From Nocardioides plantarum (GTDB lineage: Bacteria; Actinomycetota; Actinomycetes; Propionibacteriales; Nocardioidaceae), in contig NZ_VDMS01000001.1 of assembly GCF_006346395.1 (NCBI RefSeq), positions 1,798,001 through 1,862,000 of the forward strand: DNA of 64,000 bases. The letters run 5' to 3'. A program made the position numbers and the translations under genes. Positions 1 through 7,806 of the stretch are shown piece by piece (within the stretch, counting starts at the first letter, position 1; each line of letters starts with the position of its first letter). The notes beneath the pieces are model-generated. The model was not told the DNA's origin. It made no database searches and saw nothing but the letters and a program-made list of their open reading frames with translations.

Positions 1-2634
1 GTCGCTTCCGGTTACGGGCGTTGAGAGATGCCGGGTGAGCGCGGAATGCAGGCCGGGAGCGGTGTTGGGGGTTCCGTCGGGGTGGAGCAGCGGAAGGGTT
101 CGTCCGCCGCCGCTGCCTCGGAAGTGATGCACGTCGGGGATGAGGCTGGAGTAGACGAGTCCGGGTCCCTGCCTGGGGTGCTCTGAATGCAGTTCGACAG
201 CGAATACTTGGCCTGGGATGCGACCTTCCCACAGCGTCGGTGACGGCTGGTTGATCAGTCGTGAGTCCGCTACGACCCACTGCCTGTCGAGGAACCGGTA
301 TCCGCACCTGACTGTGTGTGCTTCGGTGAGCATGGGGATCGAGTTGAACGGTGTTGTCGAGTTCTGTTCAGTGCCCGGTCCTCCCAGCGGTGCCTTGACC
401 TTGGTCAAGGTTGCGTCGCGCTGTTCGACGAACTTGGCTGCCTTGGTCTCGGGGTTGGTTTCGTTGACGAGGTCCCGCAATCGCTCTTCGAGGACGGTCG
501 GGTCAGGGGCGTAGATCCAGCCTCGTCCGGCCATGATGCCGTTGCGTCGCCATGGCAGTAGGTCGTCGGCGGCGGGGTAGGTGTCCCAGTCGTCGTTCGG
601 TGCTGGGGTGAGTGGGGCGGTCCATCCGTCGCGGGTTGACACCCACCGGTTGTCGTCGAAGGTTAGTGAAGCCAGTTGGTCGAACTTGTTCTGGCGGGTG
701 CCGTGGAGGTCGATGTACTTGATGTCGGCGGGGGTGTTGGGGTCGGTGCCTTCGCGACGAAGGAAGATTCCGATGACCACGGGGGTCTCGATGGCGAAGA
801 CTGCGTTGGCTGGTGGGGGTTGCTTGCCTTCGGGGGTGATGTTGATGATCCAGCCGTGCGAGCAGGTCCGGCGGAGGTACTCCCGCATTCCTCTGAATCC
901 GGGACCGGCGAGGTATCCGGCTGCGGTGATGAAGTTGACGATTCCGTTGCCGCCGTCGGTGACGTCGGGGGTGTTGGTCGACTCGAACACTTTCCAGGTC
1001 GCCCAGCGCCAGAAATAGGCATAGAGGTTCGATAGGTGTCGCTCGTGTCCGCCGTTTCCGTCGAGTTTGAACGCGTCGAGGGGGTGGTCGCCGGTGACGG
1101 GGTCCGTGCCGTTTTCGACCCAGCCCCCGGCACCACCGGCGTGGTCCTTATAGGGCGGGTTTCCGATGCAGACTTGGATGTTGCGTTCGCGCTTCATGCG
1201 GTTGGCCTGTTGCCTCTGGCGGGCGATGAGTTGTGCGGTGAAGGGGAGGTCGTCGTCGGAGGCAACGAACGGGTCTTCGAGGGTGTCTGCGACGTAGAGG
1301 TTCAGGCCGTCGCGCGGATGGCTCGCGCCCGCTTCGTTGATGGCTGCGCTGACACGGAGTTCTGCGACGGAGTAGGGCCCCGACTGCAGTTCGATGCCGT
1401 AGAGCCGTTGGACGGCACTGCTGACGGCTTCGGATGCGGCTCCTGGCCCGTACTGGGTGCTTGCTGATGAGGCGACGTGGCGCAGGATGGACAGCGGGTA
1501 CGTGCCGGTGCCCATGGCCGGGTCAATGATGGAGACGTTCGGGTTGCGGAGCCCTTCGGCTTTGCCGAGGTAGTCCTTCAACGCGATGTCGGTGAGTCGG
1601 ACCATGGAGTCGACGACTTCTACGGGGGTGTAGTAGGACCCTGACTTCTTTCGTTTCTCGGGGTCATAGCGAGCCAGGAAGTCTTCGTAGAGGTGGAGGT
1701 AGAGCGATTCGCCTCGACGTTCGAGACGGGTCCAGTCCGTTGCGGATAGGACCCGGATGATGATCTCGATCGCCGACCAGGTCGGAGTTCCGGCGACGTG
1801 CTCGGTGAGCAGGTTGAGCGCGCGACCCATGACGGTGTGGTTGTTCTCTAGGGCGCGGGCGACGTCGAAGATGCTGCCGTTCTCGATCTCGATGCCCTCG
1901 CTGAGCGCGAGGAGCAGAGCAAACACGACGGTCTGCGAGAAGCCGTCAGCGAACTCGTCGTCCTTCGCCTGCGGGAAGAGCAGCCTGCGCCAGTCCTTTG
2001 CGATGCCGGTGAAGGGCATGGTGCTGGCGTCCGCTCCGCTACGGATCGCGCGACGTTCGGCTTTGACTGCGTCGGCGACTTCCTCGCGTAGCAAACGTGC
2101 GAGCGGAGCCAGGGTGTCGACGAGTTTGGCGACGGAAGTGATGGGGACTGGCTGCCACTGCAAGAAGATGTTGATGACGAGTTCGAGCCGACCCGGCGCT
2201 GTGAGCGTGCCTGTGTGGTTCGCGAGATCACCGGTGTGGACGATGACGGGCATGTCTACGAGTTCGCCGTATCGCCAGAGCCGGAACTCGGTCCCATTGG
2301 TGTGCAGCAGGTTCGGAAGTTCTTTGAGCCGTTGCCATTGGCGGGCGTTGTGTGTCGTTGCGCCGTAAGTGTTGGGATCCAGGCTGACGCCGGGGGCTTT
2401 GAGTTCGATGTGACCGATGAGTGCGCCGTTGACGACTACGCCGAAGTCGGGACGGACCGAGCCTTCAAGTTCTGCGACTTCGTTATGGGCGGTGACGGTG
2501 AGGTTGAGGGCTCGACCGGCTTCCTCGATGAGGTTGGTGATGGGAGTGACGAGGCTGGCTTCTGCCTGTCCCGTTCCGGATAGGCGCTGGCGGGCTTCTT
2601 GCCCGTAGGTGGCGACAAGGTCTGCGAAGGTCAA
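1..2634 (-). CDS. Single-chain type ISP/IIG-like restriction-modification enzyme (partial, 3' end beyond the window)
   Basis: The reading frame stays open from 2634 to the left edge (878 residues), so the C-terminus, probably the target-recognition region, is missing. Residues 60-80 hold a PD-(D/E)xK-like nuclease motif: Pro-Asp at 62-63, then Glu77-Leu-Lys79 in an IELK strand. The N6-adenine methyltransferase follows with motif I DPAMGTGTYP at about 371 and motif IV NPPY at 492-495. No SF2 helicase/ATPase block lies between them, unlike LlaGI-type ISP enzymes, so the layout is closer to type IIG. The start is a TTG preceded by AGGA six bases upstream; an in-frame stop lies 19 codons upstream and no better start falls between. 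The likely role is DNA methylation and restriction carried by the island. The specific activity is inferred. Confidence 0.85.
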   Translation of the reverse strand, partial: MTFADLVATYGQEARQRLSGTGQAEASLVTPITNLIEEAGRALNLTVTAHNEVAELEGSVRPDFGVVVNGALIGHIELKAPGVSLDPNTYGATTHNARQWQRLKELPNLLHTNGTEFRLWRYGELVDMPVIVHTGDLANHTGTLTAPGRLELVINIFLQWQPVPITSVAKLVDTLAPLARLLREEVADAVKAERRAIRSGADASTMPFTGIAKDWRRLLFPQAKDDEFADGFSQTVVFALLLALSEGIEIENGSIFDVARALENNHTVMGRALNLLTEHVAGTPTWSAIEIIIRVLSATDWTRLERRGESLYLHLYEDFLARYDPEKRKKSGSYYTPVEVVDSMVRLTDIALKDYLGKAEGLRNPNVSIIDPAMGTGTYPLSILRHVASSASTQYGPGAASEAVSSAVQRLYGIELQSGPYSVAELRVSAAINEAGASHPRDGLNLYVADTLEDPFVASDDDLPFTAQLIARQRQQANRMKRERNIQVCIGNPPYKDHAGGAGGWVENGTDPVTGDHPLDAFKLDGNGGHERHLSNLYAYFWRWATWKVFESTNTPDVTDGGNGIVNFITAAGYLAGPGFRGMREYLRRTCSHGWIINITPEGKQPPPANAVFAIETPVVIGIFLRREGTDPNTPADIKYIDLHGTRQNKFDQLASLTFDDNRWVSTRDGWTAPLTPAPNDDWDTYPAADDLLPWRRNGIMAGRGWIYAPDPTVLEERLRDLVNETNPETKAAKFVEQRDATLTKVKAPLGGPGTEQNSTTPFNSIPMLTEAHTVRCGYRFLDRQWVVADSRLINQPSPTLWEGRIPGQVFAVELHSEHPRQGPGLVYSSLIPDVHHFRGSGGGRTLPLLHPDGTPNTAPGLHSALTRHLSTPVTGSD

Positions 2635-2710
2635 AGCCGGTCCTGTAGGGAAGATGTGTTGGGGTGCCCGGTCGACATCGGCAGTCGGACTTCATTCCCG
2701 TACCTGCCGA

Positions 2711-2780
2711 GGCATACGGCATACACGACGTCAACCTGCCTCCCACCCTAGGTAAAGGCATTGCTACGCACAGGCATTGC
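2711..2780. promoter_or_regulatory. Direct repeats upstream of the restriction-modification gene
   Basis: This 276-base gap between the HTH gene and the R-M gene holds two exact AGGCATTGC repeats (2756-2764 and 2772-2780, period 16) and a tandem GGCATAC pair (2711-2724). Both sit upstream of the R-M start on its coding strand. They are candidate binding sites for a regulator, possibly the adjacent HTH protein. No clear -35/-10 pair was assigned. The function is inferred from position only. Confidence 0.35.
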
Positions 2781-2910
2781 GGTGATTCGGGCGTGGCAAC
2801 AGGGCCGAGTTGCCTATCGCCACGGGAAGGGGCCGCGTGCTCCGCCAGACCGACCGACGTAGGGCTGCGAGAGGGCATATCGGATCAGCCGGGCCGTCTT
2901 GCGTCCTCCC

Positions 2911-3264
2911 TCATGTCGGATCTCTGCGCACAGCCGTGTCGATGTCGATGCTGAGGCGCGCGGCGAGCCGGTGCATGTCGACCAGGAGTAGTTGTGCCTC
3001 GCCGCGCATCAGTCGTCGGAGTTGATCGACGGAGATGTCAAGGTCGAGCGCGATCTTCTCGGTCGAAGTTGTCCTGTCAGCCCTGATGGCGTCGCGGACG
3101 GCGAGCATGAACTCGTGTTGGGCTCGGGCTGCGTTTCGAAGAGCCGTGGCCGAGGTGCCTTGCGGGGCCTGCCAGTTGGGGCCGGGTTGTTCGGTTCTTC
3201 CGAACTCTGGCTGGTGTGCCCTGTGGAGCCATGAGCGGGGCTCGGGGAGGGTCCGCTTTGGCAC
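2911..3264 (-). CDS. Small HTH DNA-binding protein, possible R-M or island controller
   Basis: A 117-residue protein with a polar, disordered-looking N-terminus (about 1-45). The C-terminal half reads as a helix-turn-helix: residues about 54-105 contain STEKIALDLDISVDQLRRLM, the usual pattern of helix, turn and recognition helix in Xre-like regulators. It lies directly upstream of the R-M gene on the same strand (277-base gap), the place where controller proteins of R-M systems are often found. Two palindromes lie 67-120 bases upstream of its start. The start is GTG without an obvious Shine-Dalgarno; a shorter product starting near residue 53 is possible. No specific family was recognised. 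Confidence 0.6.
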   Translation of the reverse strand: MPKRTLPEPRSWLHRAHQPEFGRTEQPGPNWQAPQGTSATALRNAARAQHEFMLAVRDAIRADRTTSTEKIALDLDISVDQLRRLMRGEAQLLLVDMHRLAARLSIDIDTAVRRDPT

Positions 3265-3330
3265 GCGCCGAGGCTAGGAGCGGTCTGACGCTGTTTGCTG
3301 GTCCGTTCCGCCTGCCACGCAGCCGAGCCC

Positions 3331-3383
3331 CAAAACAAGCGGTTATCCGCTTGTTTTGACCCGTTCAAGCGGATAACCGCTTG
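3331..3383. repeat. Twin palindromes 30 bp apart (candidate operator)
   Basis: The first palindrome (3331-3358) has perfect 12-base arms, CAAAACAAGCGG and its complement, around TTAT. The second (3366-3383) has 7-base arms CAAGCGG/CCGCTTG around ATAA. The shared cores start at 3336 and 3366, about three helical turns apart, so both present the same face. They occupy the 371-base gap between the divergent HTH gene (start 3264) and the recombinase-like gene (start 3636). Apart from these and the hairpin at 3601-3626, nothing else was recognised in the gap. An operator for the HTH protein or a binding site for the recombinase pair are both plausible. Confidence 0.6.
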
Positions 3384-3600
3384 TTTCTGTTGCTGTGGTT
3401 ACAGGTTTCGGCGGGCTCCTCCGAATCGACGGCTCATGCCCTCGTCATGTCTCCGCACTGCGCCTGGCGTTCGACGTCTGTCGGCGTCGTGGTGTAGGAC
3501 GGCGTCATGCGTTCCCGCAGCCGCGTGCACAGAGGCAGGGCCATCTCCGGCCCCTGCCCTGTCCGAGACCTGGCTGCGTCTGTGCCCTAACACGAGACGT

Positions 3601-3626
3601 TCCTGGGTTCCGGTTGTCACCCAGGA
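3601..3626 (+). promoter_or_regulatory. Hairpin sequestering the ribosome-binding site of the recombinase-like gene
   Basis: TCCTGGGT (3601-3608) is the exact complement of ACCCAGGA (3619-3626), with a 10-base loop. The right arm contains most of the AGGAG Shine-Dalgarno (3623-3627) that serves the GTG at 3636. In RNA the stem would hide the ribosome-binding site and lower translation of the gene and of its coupled partner. Whether it is regulated is unknown. Confidence 0.4.
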
Positions 3627-3635
3627 GCAGTACCC

Positions 3636-4913
3636 GTGTCAACGCCACGCATCGTCCGAAGCGACCCCTGCCCACCCGTCCAGGCCACAGCAGAAGACCT
3701 CGAACTCCTCGCTTCGCTGCCTGACGACCCCCGCGTCCTCGACTGGCCGTCGATGGCTTGGAACGAGCACCTCACGACGTGCGAGCAGCCGCGTCGCTGC
3801 CCGCACCACGACGACGTGGTCCTGCCTGCTTGGTGGTGGGCGCGGATGAGGTCGTTCGCACCGCTGGACGCCAATCCCGAGAAGGCCGTCGAGATCGCGA
3901 TGTTGCGGATCAACAAGTTCAAGGGCGGTAAGCATGTCAGCGCCGAGGGTGCCGCGTTCGCTCGTGACGCGGCACGTGACGCTCTTCCTGCTGCCCAGCA
4001 GCCGGTGTCGTTGGAATGGGTCAAGCAGACGCTGGCTTGCGTAGCCGGGTTGGCGACGTGGGTTCACAACGAGGGCGAGCCGCTGACCCGCGAACACGTC
4101 CTCAACGCCAACACACGGCTGCGCTATCTCGAAGGCCCAGAAGGCGCAACGACGCTCAGCAAGTACAGCCGCCGCAACTACCGGCTGCGGTTCGACAAGT
4201 TGGCAGTCGCGCTGCTGGGTTCGCAACGCGAGGTCATCAAAGGCCGCAAGCCCATGGGTCAGCCGGACGTCCTGATGCCGCTGACACGAACCCAGGAAGC
4301 CGATCTGTGGGTGTGGTCGCAGGGGCTCCGCCCGATCACGACCCGTCAACGAGTTCAAGCGCTCATCGCCACTGGCCTCGGCACGGGCACCCGTCGCCGC
4401 GACTTCCACCGCATCCGCGCCTGGGACGTGACCCGTGACGCTGATGGCGTTCACCTGAGCCTCGCTGAGTCCACCAGCACCGGCAGCGCCATCGTCCCGG
4501 CTCGTGTCGTCACCTGCTCGGCCCAATGGGAAGACCGGCTGTGGGCGATCGTGGAATCAACGCCACCGTCGCATTACCTGGCTGCGCCATGGAAAGACAC
4601 TGAACCGAACCGGGCCGACCAGGACGCCGTGCTCCGAGCCGTTCTCCTCAACGAAGCCGCACTCCCACCGGTCCACTTCAGCAGCGAGTCGCTGCGCAAC
4701 ACCTGGTTCCTGCGGCACCTTGAGGCAGGCACCCCGATCTCGTTGCTCAAGACCCAGGGCGGGCTGCTCACCGCTTCCGCGCTGGACAAGTTGCTGCCTT
4801 TCGCTGCACCGCTCGACGCGCAGGACGCAGCGGCCCGCATGCGCTGCACGACGACCGCGACGACCGCGACGACCGCGACGACCACGGTTCCTGGCGGGCA
4901 GGCCGAGGACTGA
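3636..4913 (+). CDS. Tyrosine-recombinase-like protein lacking catalytic His/Tyr
   Basis: This 425-residue protein starts at GTG with AGGAG eight bases upstream. Residues about 115-200 look like a SAM-like core-binding domain. Residues 238-390 follow the tyrosine-recombinase catalytic fold: a box I-like GLGTGTRRRDFHRIRAWDV with Arg near 253, and a box II-like SLRNTWFLRHLEAG with Arg354. The His of HxLR is replaced (Glu351), the GH motif is GG (375-376), and no Tyr occurs after residue 314. It is therefore unlikely to be an active tyrosine recombinase. The tail is Thr-rich, from a 9-bp DNA repeat. Its stop overlaps the next ATG by one base, implying joint production and probably joint action with the DDE-like protein. 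A DNA-binding accessory role is inferred. Confidence 0.6.
   Translation: MSTPRIVRSDPCPPVQATAEDLELLASLPDDPRVLDWPSMAWNEHLTTCEQPRRCPHHDDVVLPAWWWARMRSFAPLDANPEKAVEIAMLRINKFKGGKHVSAEGAAFARDAARDALPAAQQPVSLEWVKQTLACVAGLATWVHNEGEPLTREHVLNANTRLRYLEGPEGATTLSKYSRRNYRLRFDKLAVALLGSQREVIKGRKPMGQPDVLMPLTRTQEADLWVWSQGLRPITTRQRVQALIATGLGTGTRRRDFHRIRAWDVTRDADGVHLSLAESTSTGSAIVPARVVTCSAQWEDRLWAIVESTPPSHYLAAPWKDTEPNRADQDAVLRAVLLNEAALPPVHFSSESLRNTWFLRHLEAGTPISLLKTQGGLLTASALDKLLPFAAPLDAQDAAARMRCTTTATTATTATTTVPGGQAED
4851..4886 (+). repeat. Four tandem 9-bp units in the recombinase-like gene
   Basis: ACGACCGCG occurs at 4851, 4860 and 4869, followed by ACGACCACG at 4878. The units encode an Ala/Thr-rich tail (residues about 404-417). 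Because nine is a multiple of three, copy-number changes would alter tail length without a frameshift. Confidence 0.8.
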
Positions 4914-6913
4914 TGCCTGAGCCACAGGACCTTGAGGGCGCAGAGGAGGTGAAGACAGCCCGCAACAGCCGACGTGTCGTCGCGACCGGCACCGTTGCCG
5001 ACCAAGCCGCTCTACTGCCGTCCAGGACGCGCCATGCGACACCGAACGGTCCTTCCGCTCTCGACGGCTACGACCCACGCGAGCCCCTCTCGAAAGAGAC
5101 GCGCCGCATGTACACCCGCTACTCAGACCGCGACGTCATGCGCGCCCGCGACGCCATCAAAGCCAGCGGCATCGACTCGTTCCTGACCGACCTCGTCGCC
5201 AACGCCAAAGTCGAACACGCTGCCGCCTTCAACAAGACCGGCCAGACCAAGGAGGGTACTCCCGCCCGAGTGACCATCGAGGCACTACTCGTCGCGATGT
5301 GGCTCGCAGCCAACAACGCCAAACCGATGCTGCTCACCGAGTTCAGCAACATCCTCTTCCACGGCCTCTCCCCCAACATGCGCCGCCTACTCGACGTCCT
5401 AGACGGTCAGACCCCGCGCTCCTCGATCCCTGGCAAGCACCGCCAGTGGAACAGGTCCGCTGCCAAGGTCGTCGGAGCACGGTTCAAGCAAATGACCGCC
5501 GTCATCGACCCCTCCGACGAGATCGTCACTCGCGCTAACCAGATGTGGGCCGACATGCAGTACCGGGGTCTCACCGACGACCAGGTGCGCCAGTTCCAGG
5601 CCCACCTCGACTGGGTCTGCGGCCAACTCCTCCACGTCGCCTACATGATGCTTCCGGCCTCGGTTCGCGCCCAGGACGACGGCTCTAGGTGCATCGACGC
5701 AACCCCGCTGAAAGTCCCTGCCACTGGGCGCACCCTCGACGACCCAGAGGCGTCTTCCATGCCTCACTGCTCCTACTACGTACGCGAGGGCGACCACTCT
5801 GACTACGACACCAGCCCCGACTTCACCACCCGCAACGGACGGTTCCGCCGCAACCAAGCCAAGCGGTTCTGGGCTCTGGACCTGCACCTGCTCGCCCTCG
5901 CCGGAGTCCATCCCGGCGACCGCCAGCGGATCCCAGGGCTCATCACCTCAATGACCGCCGACCGTGCTGCACTTGATCCCGCCGGGAACGCACGGCGACT
6001 CCTCGCCAGCGAGCAACAGCGCGGGTTCGCCCCCGGTTACCTCACGGGTGACGGTCTCTACGCCAAAGCCGAAGCCACAACGTTCCAGATCCCTGCCCGT
6101 GAGGCCGGATATAAAATCCTGCTGCCTATCACCAAGGGCACCTCCGGCGTCCAGGGCAGCCACGCCTCCGGGATGGTCCTCGTCGACGGCACCTACTACT
6201 GCCCCGCGATCAGCGACCACCTCCGCACGATTATCAAGGACTACCGCGACAAGCGCATCGACCACCCGACCTTCGTCAAGCGCATCCAGGCACGCAAGAA
6301 GTTCGAGATGGTCACCAAGCAGAAGGCCGACGAACGCGGCATCGGAGAGCGACTCGGGTGCCGTGCCGCGAACCACTCCCTGACCGTGAAGTGCGAACAC
6401 AAGCCCGCCTCCCTTGAAGAGCGGCTGACCGAGAACGCGGACCGCACAACCGGCGACTTCCGACCCACGATGAGCCTGCCCATCGAGGCCATCACCAACG
6501 GGCAACCGCCATCGGTGTGCCAGAGCCAAGCCATCACAATGAAGCCGACCGACGGCGCAAAGTTCCGCCAAGCGATCCCCTTCGGGACCGACGAACACAC
6601 CGACATCTACCACCGGCTGCGTCAATCCCAAGAAGGCATGCACGGGTTCGCCAAGGACGAGGCGCAGGAAGCGCTCGGCACCCCAGGCCGACGACGCGTA
6701 CGCACCCTTGTCGCCCAACAACTGTTCGCAGCGTTCCTCATCGCCGCAGCCAACGTCCGCAAGATCCGGTCCTTCCTCGAACGCGCCGAGACCGACGAGC
6801 ACGGCCTCTACGTCAAGCGCATCAAACGCAAGGGCAGGCACGCCCGCACCGGCGCACCGCCAGGCGCAGCCGCACCCGGCAACTCCCCACCAGAAGCCGC
6901 CGACGCCGCATGA
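4913..6913 (+). CDS. DDE-transposase-like protein, coupled to the recombinase-like gene
   Basis: This 666-residue protein starts at an ATG overlapping the upstream stop (TGATG). Spacing of acidic residues suggests an RNase H-like transposase core. Asp262 lies in CIDATPLKV, Asp380 in YLTGDGLYAKA, and Glu574 in an RQSQEGMHGFAKDE segment followed by an Arg-rich helix and a helical stretch, as in the E-containing region of DDE_Tnp_1-type transposases. The region before residue 250 is helical and probably binds DNA; 415-555 would be an insertion between the second Asp and Glu. The C-terminus is basic, then Pro/Ala-rich. No IS family was recognised with confidence and no terminal inverted repeats flank the pair. 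It lies next to tRNA-Ser and may mobilise the island. The catalytic assignment is by eye. Confidence 0.5.
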   Translation: MPEPQDLEGAEEVKTARNSRRVVATGTVADQAALLPSRTRHATPNGPSALDGYDPREPLSKETRRMYTRYSDRDVMRARDAIKASGIDSFLTDLVANAKVEHAAAFNKTGQTKEGTPARVTIEALLVAMWLAANNAKPMLLTEFSNILFHGLSPNMRRLLDVLDGQTPRSSIPGKHRQWNRSAAKVVGARFKQMTAVIDPSDEIVTRANQMWADMQYRGLTDDQVRQFQAHLDWVCGQLLHVAYMMLPASVRAQDDGSRCIDATPLKVPATGRTLDDPEASSMPHCSYYVREGDHSDYDTSPDFTTRNGRFRRNQAKRFWALDLHLLALAGVHPGDRQRIPGLITSMTADRAALDPAGNARRLLASEQQRGFAPGYLTGDGLYAKAEATTFQIPAREAGYKILLPITKGTSGVQGSHASGMVLVDGTYYCPAISDHLRTIIKDYRDKRIDHPTFVKRIQARKKFEMVTKQKADERGIGERLGCRAANHSLTVKCEHKPASLEERLTENADRTTGDFRPTMSLPIEAITNGQPPSVCQSQAITMKPTDGAKFRQAIPFGTDEHTDIYHRLRQSQEGMHGFAKDEAQEALGTPGRRRVRTLVAQQLFAAFLIAAANVRKIRSFLERAETDEHGLYVKRIKRKGRHARTGAPPGAAAPGNSPPEAADAA

Positions 6914-7064
6914 CCGGCGACCGGAACTTCACAGCAGCACCCACCGCCCGGCCCATCACGGTCCGGGCCACAGGCGCGCCCACAACCCGGCCCTGAGCGC
7001 CGTCGTCGCACTCGTCTGCGACCCGAAGCGGGGACGTCGCGGTCCAAAGAGGGCCGGAACGGCA

Positions 7065-7125
7065 AGAACGCCGGTCTCGAACCCCTCGCGGGGCCGAGAA
7101 CCGGCGTTCTCGACACTTTCGTGTC
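7065..7125 (-). terminator. Double hairpin between tRNA-Ser and the recombination genes
   Basis: Arms AGAACGCCGGT (7065-7075) and ACCGGCGTTCT (7100-7110) enclose a second stem CCCC-TCGC-GGGG. A smaller hairpin, GACAC-TTTC-GTGTC (7112-7125), lies closer to the tRNA. There is no U-run. Position suggests transcription termination for the leftward tRNA, the rightward DDE gene, or both. The rest of 6914-7154 shows nothing recognisable. A role as recombination-site structure cannot be excluded. Confidence 0.45.
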
Positions 7126-7154
7126 TCGGACTTCACATTTAAGTGTTCAGCCCC

Positions 7155-7242
7155 TGGCGGTGGCGGTGGGATTTGAACCCACGGTGGGTTTCCCCACACA
7201 ACATTTCGAGTGTTGCACCTTCGGCCGCTCGGACACGCCACC
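7155..7242 (-). tRNA. tRNA-Ser (anticodon CGA)
   Basis: Acceptor stem GGTGGCG pairs with CGCCACC, followed by discriminator G and an encoded CCA (7155-7157). The anticodon loop is CTCGAAA on a CAACA/TGTTG stem, giving CGA, which reads UCG. A long variable arm (class II) and the T-arm GTGGGTTCAAATCCCAC complete the serine identity. The 3' end faces the recombination genes, the usual geometry for an integration site. No copy of the tRNA 3' end was found elsewhere in the window. Confidence 0.97.
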
Positions 7243-7325
7243 GCGGGAGAGATTACCGGAGCGGCGCGGGACCGCCGAAACCGGGCTCAGCAGCGACACA
7301 GCGAGCTGTCGGCGGCCGCGCGGAG

Positions 7326-7802
7326 TCACCGGTGGGAGCGGAAGAACTCCTCGAGCAGCGCGGCCGACTCGGCAGCCAGCACCCCGGCGACGACCTCGGG
7401 TCGGTGGTTGAGCCGACGGTCGCGTACGACGTCCCACAAGGACCCGACGGCGCCCGCCTTGTCGTCGTGGGCGCCGAAGACGACGCGCTCGACGCGGGCC
7501 AGCACCGAGGCCCCGGCGCACATCGTGCAGGGCTCGAGGGTGACGACCAGGGTGCAGCCCTCGAGCCGCCACTCACCGCGGGCCCGAGCCGCCTCCCGCA
7601 GGGCGACCACCTCGGCGTGCCCGGTCGGGTCGTGCTCGGCCTCGCGCACGTTGCGGCCGCGGCCGATCACCTCGCCGGAGGCCGACAGCACCACGGCACC
7701 GATGGGGACGTCACCGGTCGCCAGGGCGGCGCGGGCCTCGGCGAGGGCGGCGCGCATGGGGTCGTGCCACCGGTGGTCGGGGGGCACCCTGGGGTCGGGC
7801 AC
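7326..7802 (-). CDS. tadA: tRNA-specific adenosine deaminase TadA
   Basis: This enzyme deaminates A34 to inosine in the tRNA-Arg(ACG) anticodon. The 158-residue protein shows the zinc/catalytic signature HAE (in TGHAEVVAL, about residue 65) and PCTMC (in TLEPCTMCAG, about 95) of the cytidine/deoxycytidylate deaminase fold. Length is typical. It starts at GTG and follows its associated-protein gene by four bases on the same strand, suggesting co-transcription. Confidence 0.95.
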   Translation of the reverse strand: MPDPRVPPDHRWHDPMRAALAEARAALATGDVPIGAVVLSASGEVIGRGRNVREAEHDPTGHAEVVALREAARARGEWRLEGCTLVVTLEPCTMCAGASVLARVERVVFGAHDDKAGAVGSLWDVVRDRRLNHRPEVVAGVLAAESAALLEEFFRSHR

Positions 7803-7806
7803 GGCG

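Noticed and set aside
663..1136. Minus-strand Ser/Thr/Pro-rich frame inside the R-M gene
   Set aside because: A shifted frame of the methyltransferase region, which carries clear motifs in the other frame.
3295..3849. Plus-strand frame across the twin palindromes
   Set aside because: Cys/Arg/Ser-rich, no ribosome-binding site, and overlaps the better supported gene starting at 3636.
7155..7242. Direct repeat of the tRNA 3' end as attachment site
   Set aside because: No second copy was found between 1 and 7154, so no att pair is claimed.
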